From assembly GCA_014377795.1 (NCBI GenBank), contig JACMOY010000303.1:1-7387 (forward strand): a stretch of 7,387 nt of DNA, given 5' to 3'. A program made the translations under genes and the position numbers. Below the pieces are notes generated by a model, which was given only the letters and a program-made list of their open reading frames with translations, was not told the origin of the DNA and made no database searches. The DNA comes from Actinomycetota bacterium. Its GTDB lineage: Bacteria > Actinomycetota > Actinomycetes > Actinomycetales > Angustibacteraceae. Positions 6,620 to 7,387 of this stretch are shown one piece after another (the first letter of the stretch is position 1; each line of letters starts with the position of its first letter).

Positions 6620-7387
<768 letters not shown>

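Overview
The window is very GC-rich and most of it (about 900 to 7255) reads as an actinobacterial (Actinomycetota) chromosome segment. The signs are almost exclusive G/C third codon positions, GTG starts, tightly overlapping genes, TAnnnT -10 boxes placed 6-7 nt before start codons (leaderless transcription), and a gene order I recall from actinobacteria: Pat-like acetyltransferase, DUF5998, phosphodiesterase, thymidine kinase. I cannot name the genus. The first ~890 bases look different: more GAA, ATT and AAT codons, and proteins that resemble a beta-proteobacterium.

Layout. Bases 1-414 (minus) hold the N-terminal 138 residues of a LysR-family regulator cut by the left edge. Bases 444-1394 (minus) hold a complete, catalytically intact pseudouridine-5'-phosphate glycosidase (psuG). 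Its N-terminal half has actinobacterial codon use and its C-terminal half does not; the switch lies in the conserved active-site stretch AGVKSILDI. Bases 1395-1437 are a compact divergent promoter region with mirrored TAGGCT boxes. From 1438 (plus) runs an ~890-residue GNAT plus ADP-forming acyl-CoA-synthetase-like protein of the actinobacterial Pat (protein lysine acetyltransferase) architecture. A short gap with a direct repeat, a dyad and a probable leaderless promoter (4111-4168) leads into an apparent five-gene operon: DUF5998 protein, phosphodiesterase/nucleotide pyrophosphatase-like protein, thymidine kinase (tdk), Fur-family regulator, and the start of a type-B carboxylesterase. All four internal junctions overlap (TAGTG, two 8-base overlaps, ATGA), which suggests translational coupling.

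The right end is also abnormal. From about 7252-7260 the esterase frame runs into a 128-bp degenerate copy (12 mismatches, no gaps) of the 3' part of the fur gene just upstream. Most differences change amino acids, and 9 of 12 replace a base with the base that follows it, so I favour an error-rich contig end over a real duplication.

Working together: PsuG (pseudouridine 5'-phosphate to uracil plus ribose 5-phosphate), thymidine kinase and perhaps the phosphodiesterase fit a loose nucleotide-salvage theme, while the Pat-like protein suggests control by lysine acetylation. I see no RNA gene, CRISPR array, insertion sequence or obvious defence system. The most notable signals are the two composite joints, the mirrored leaderless promoters, and the repeat/dyad at the DUF5998 promoter.
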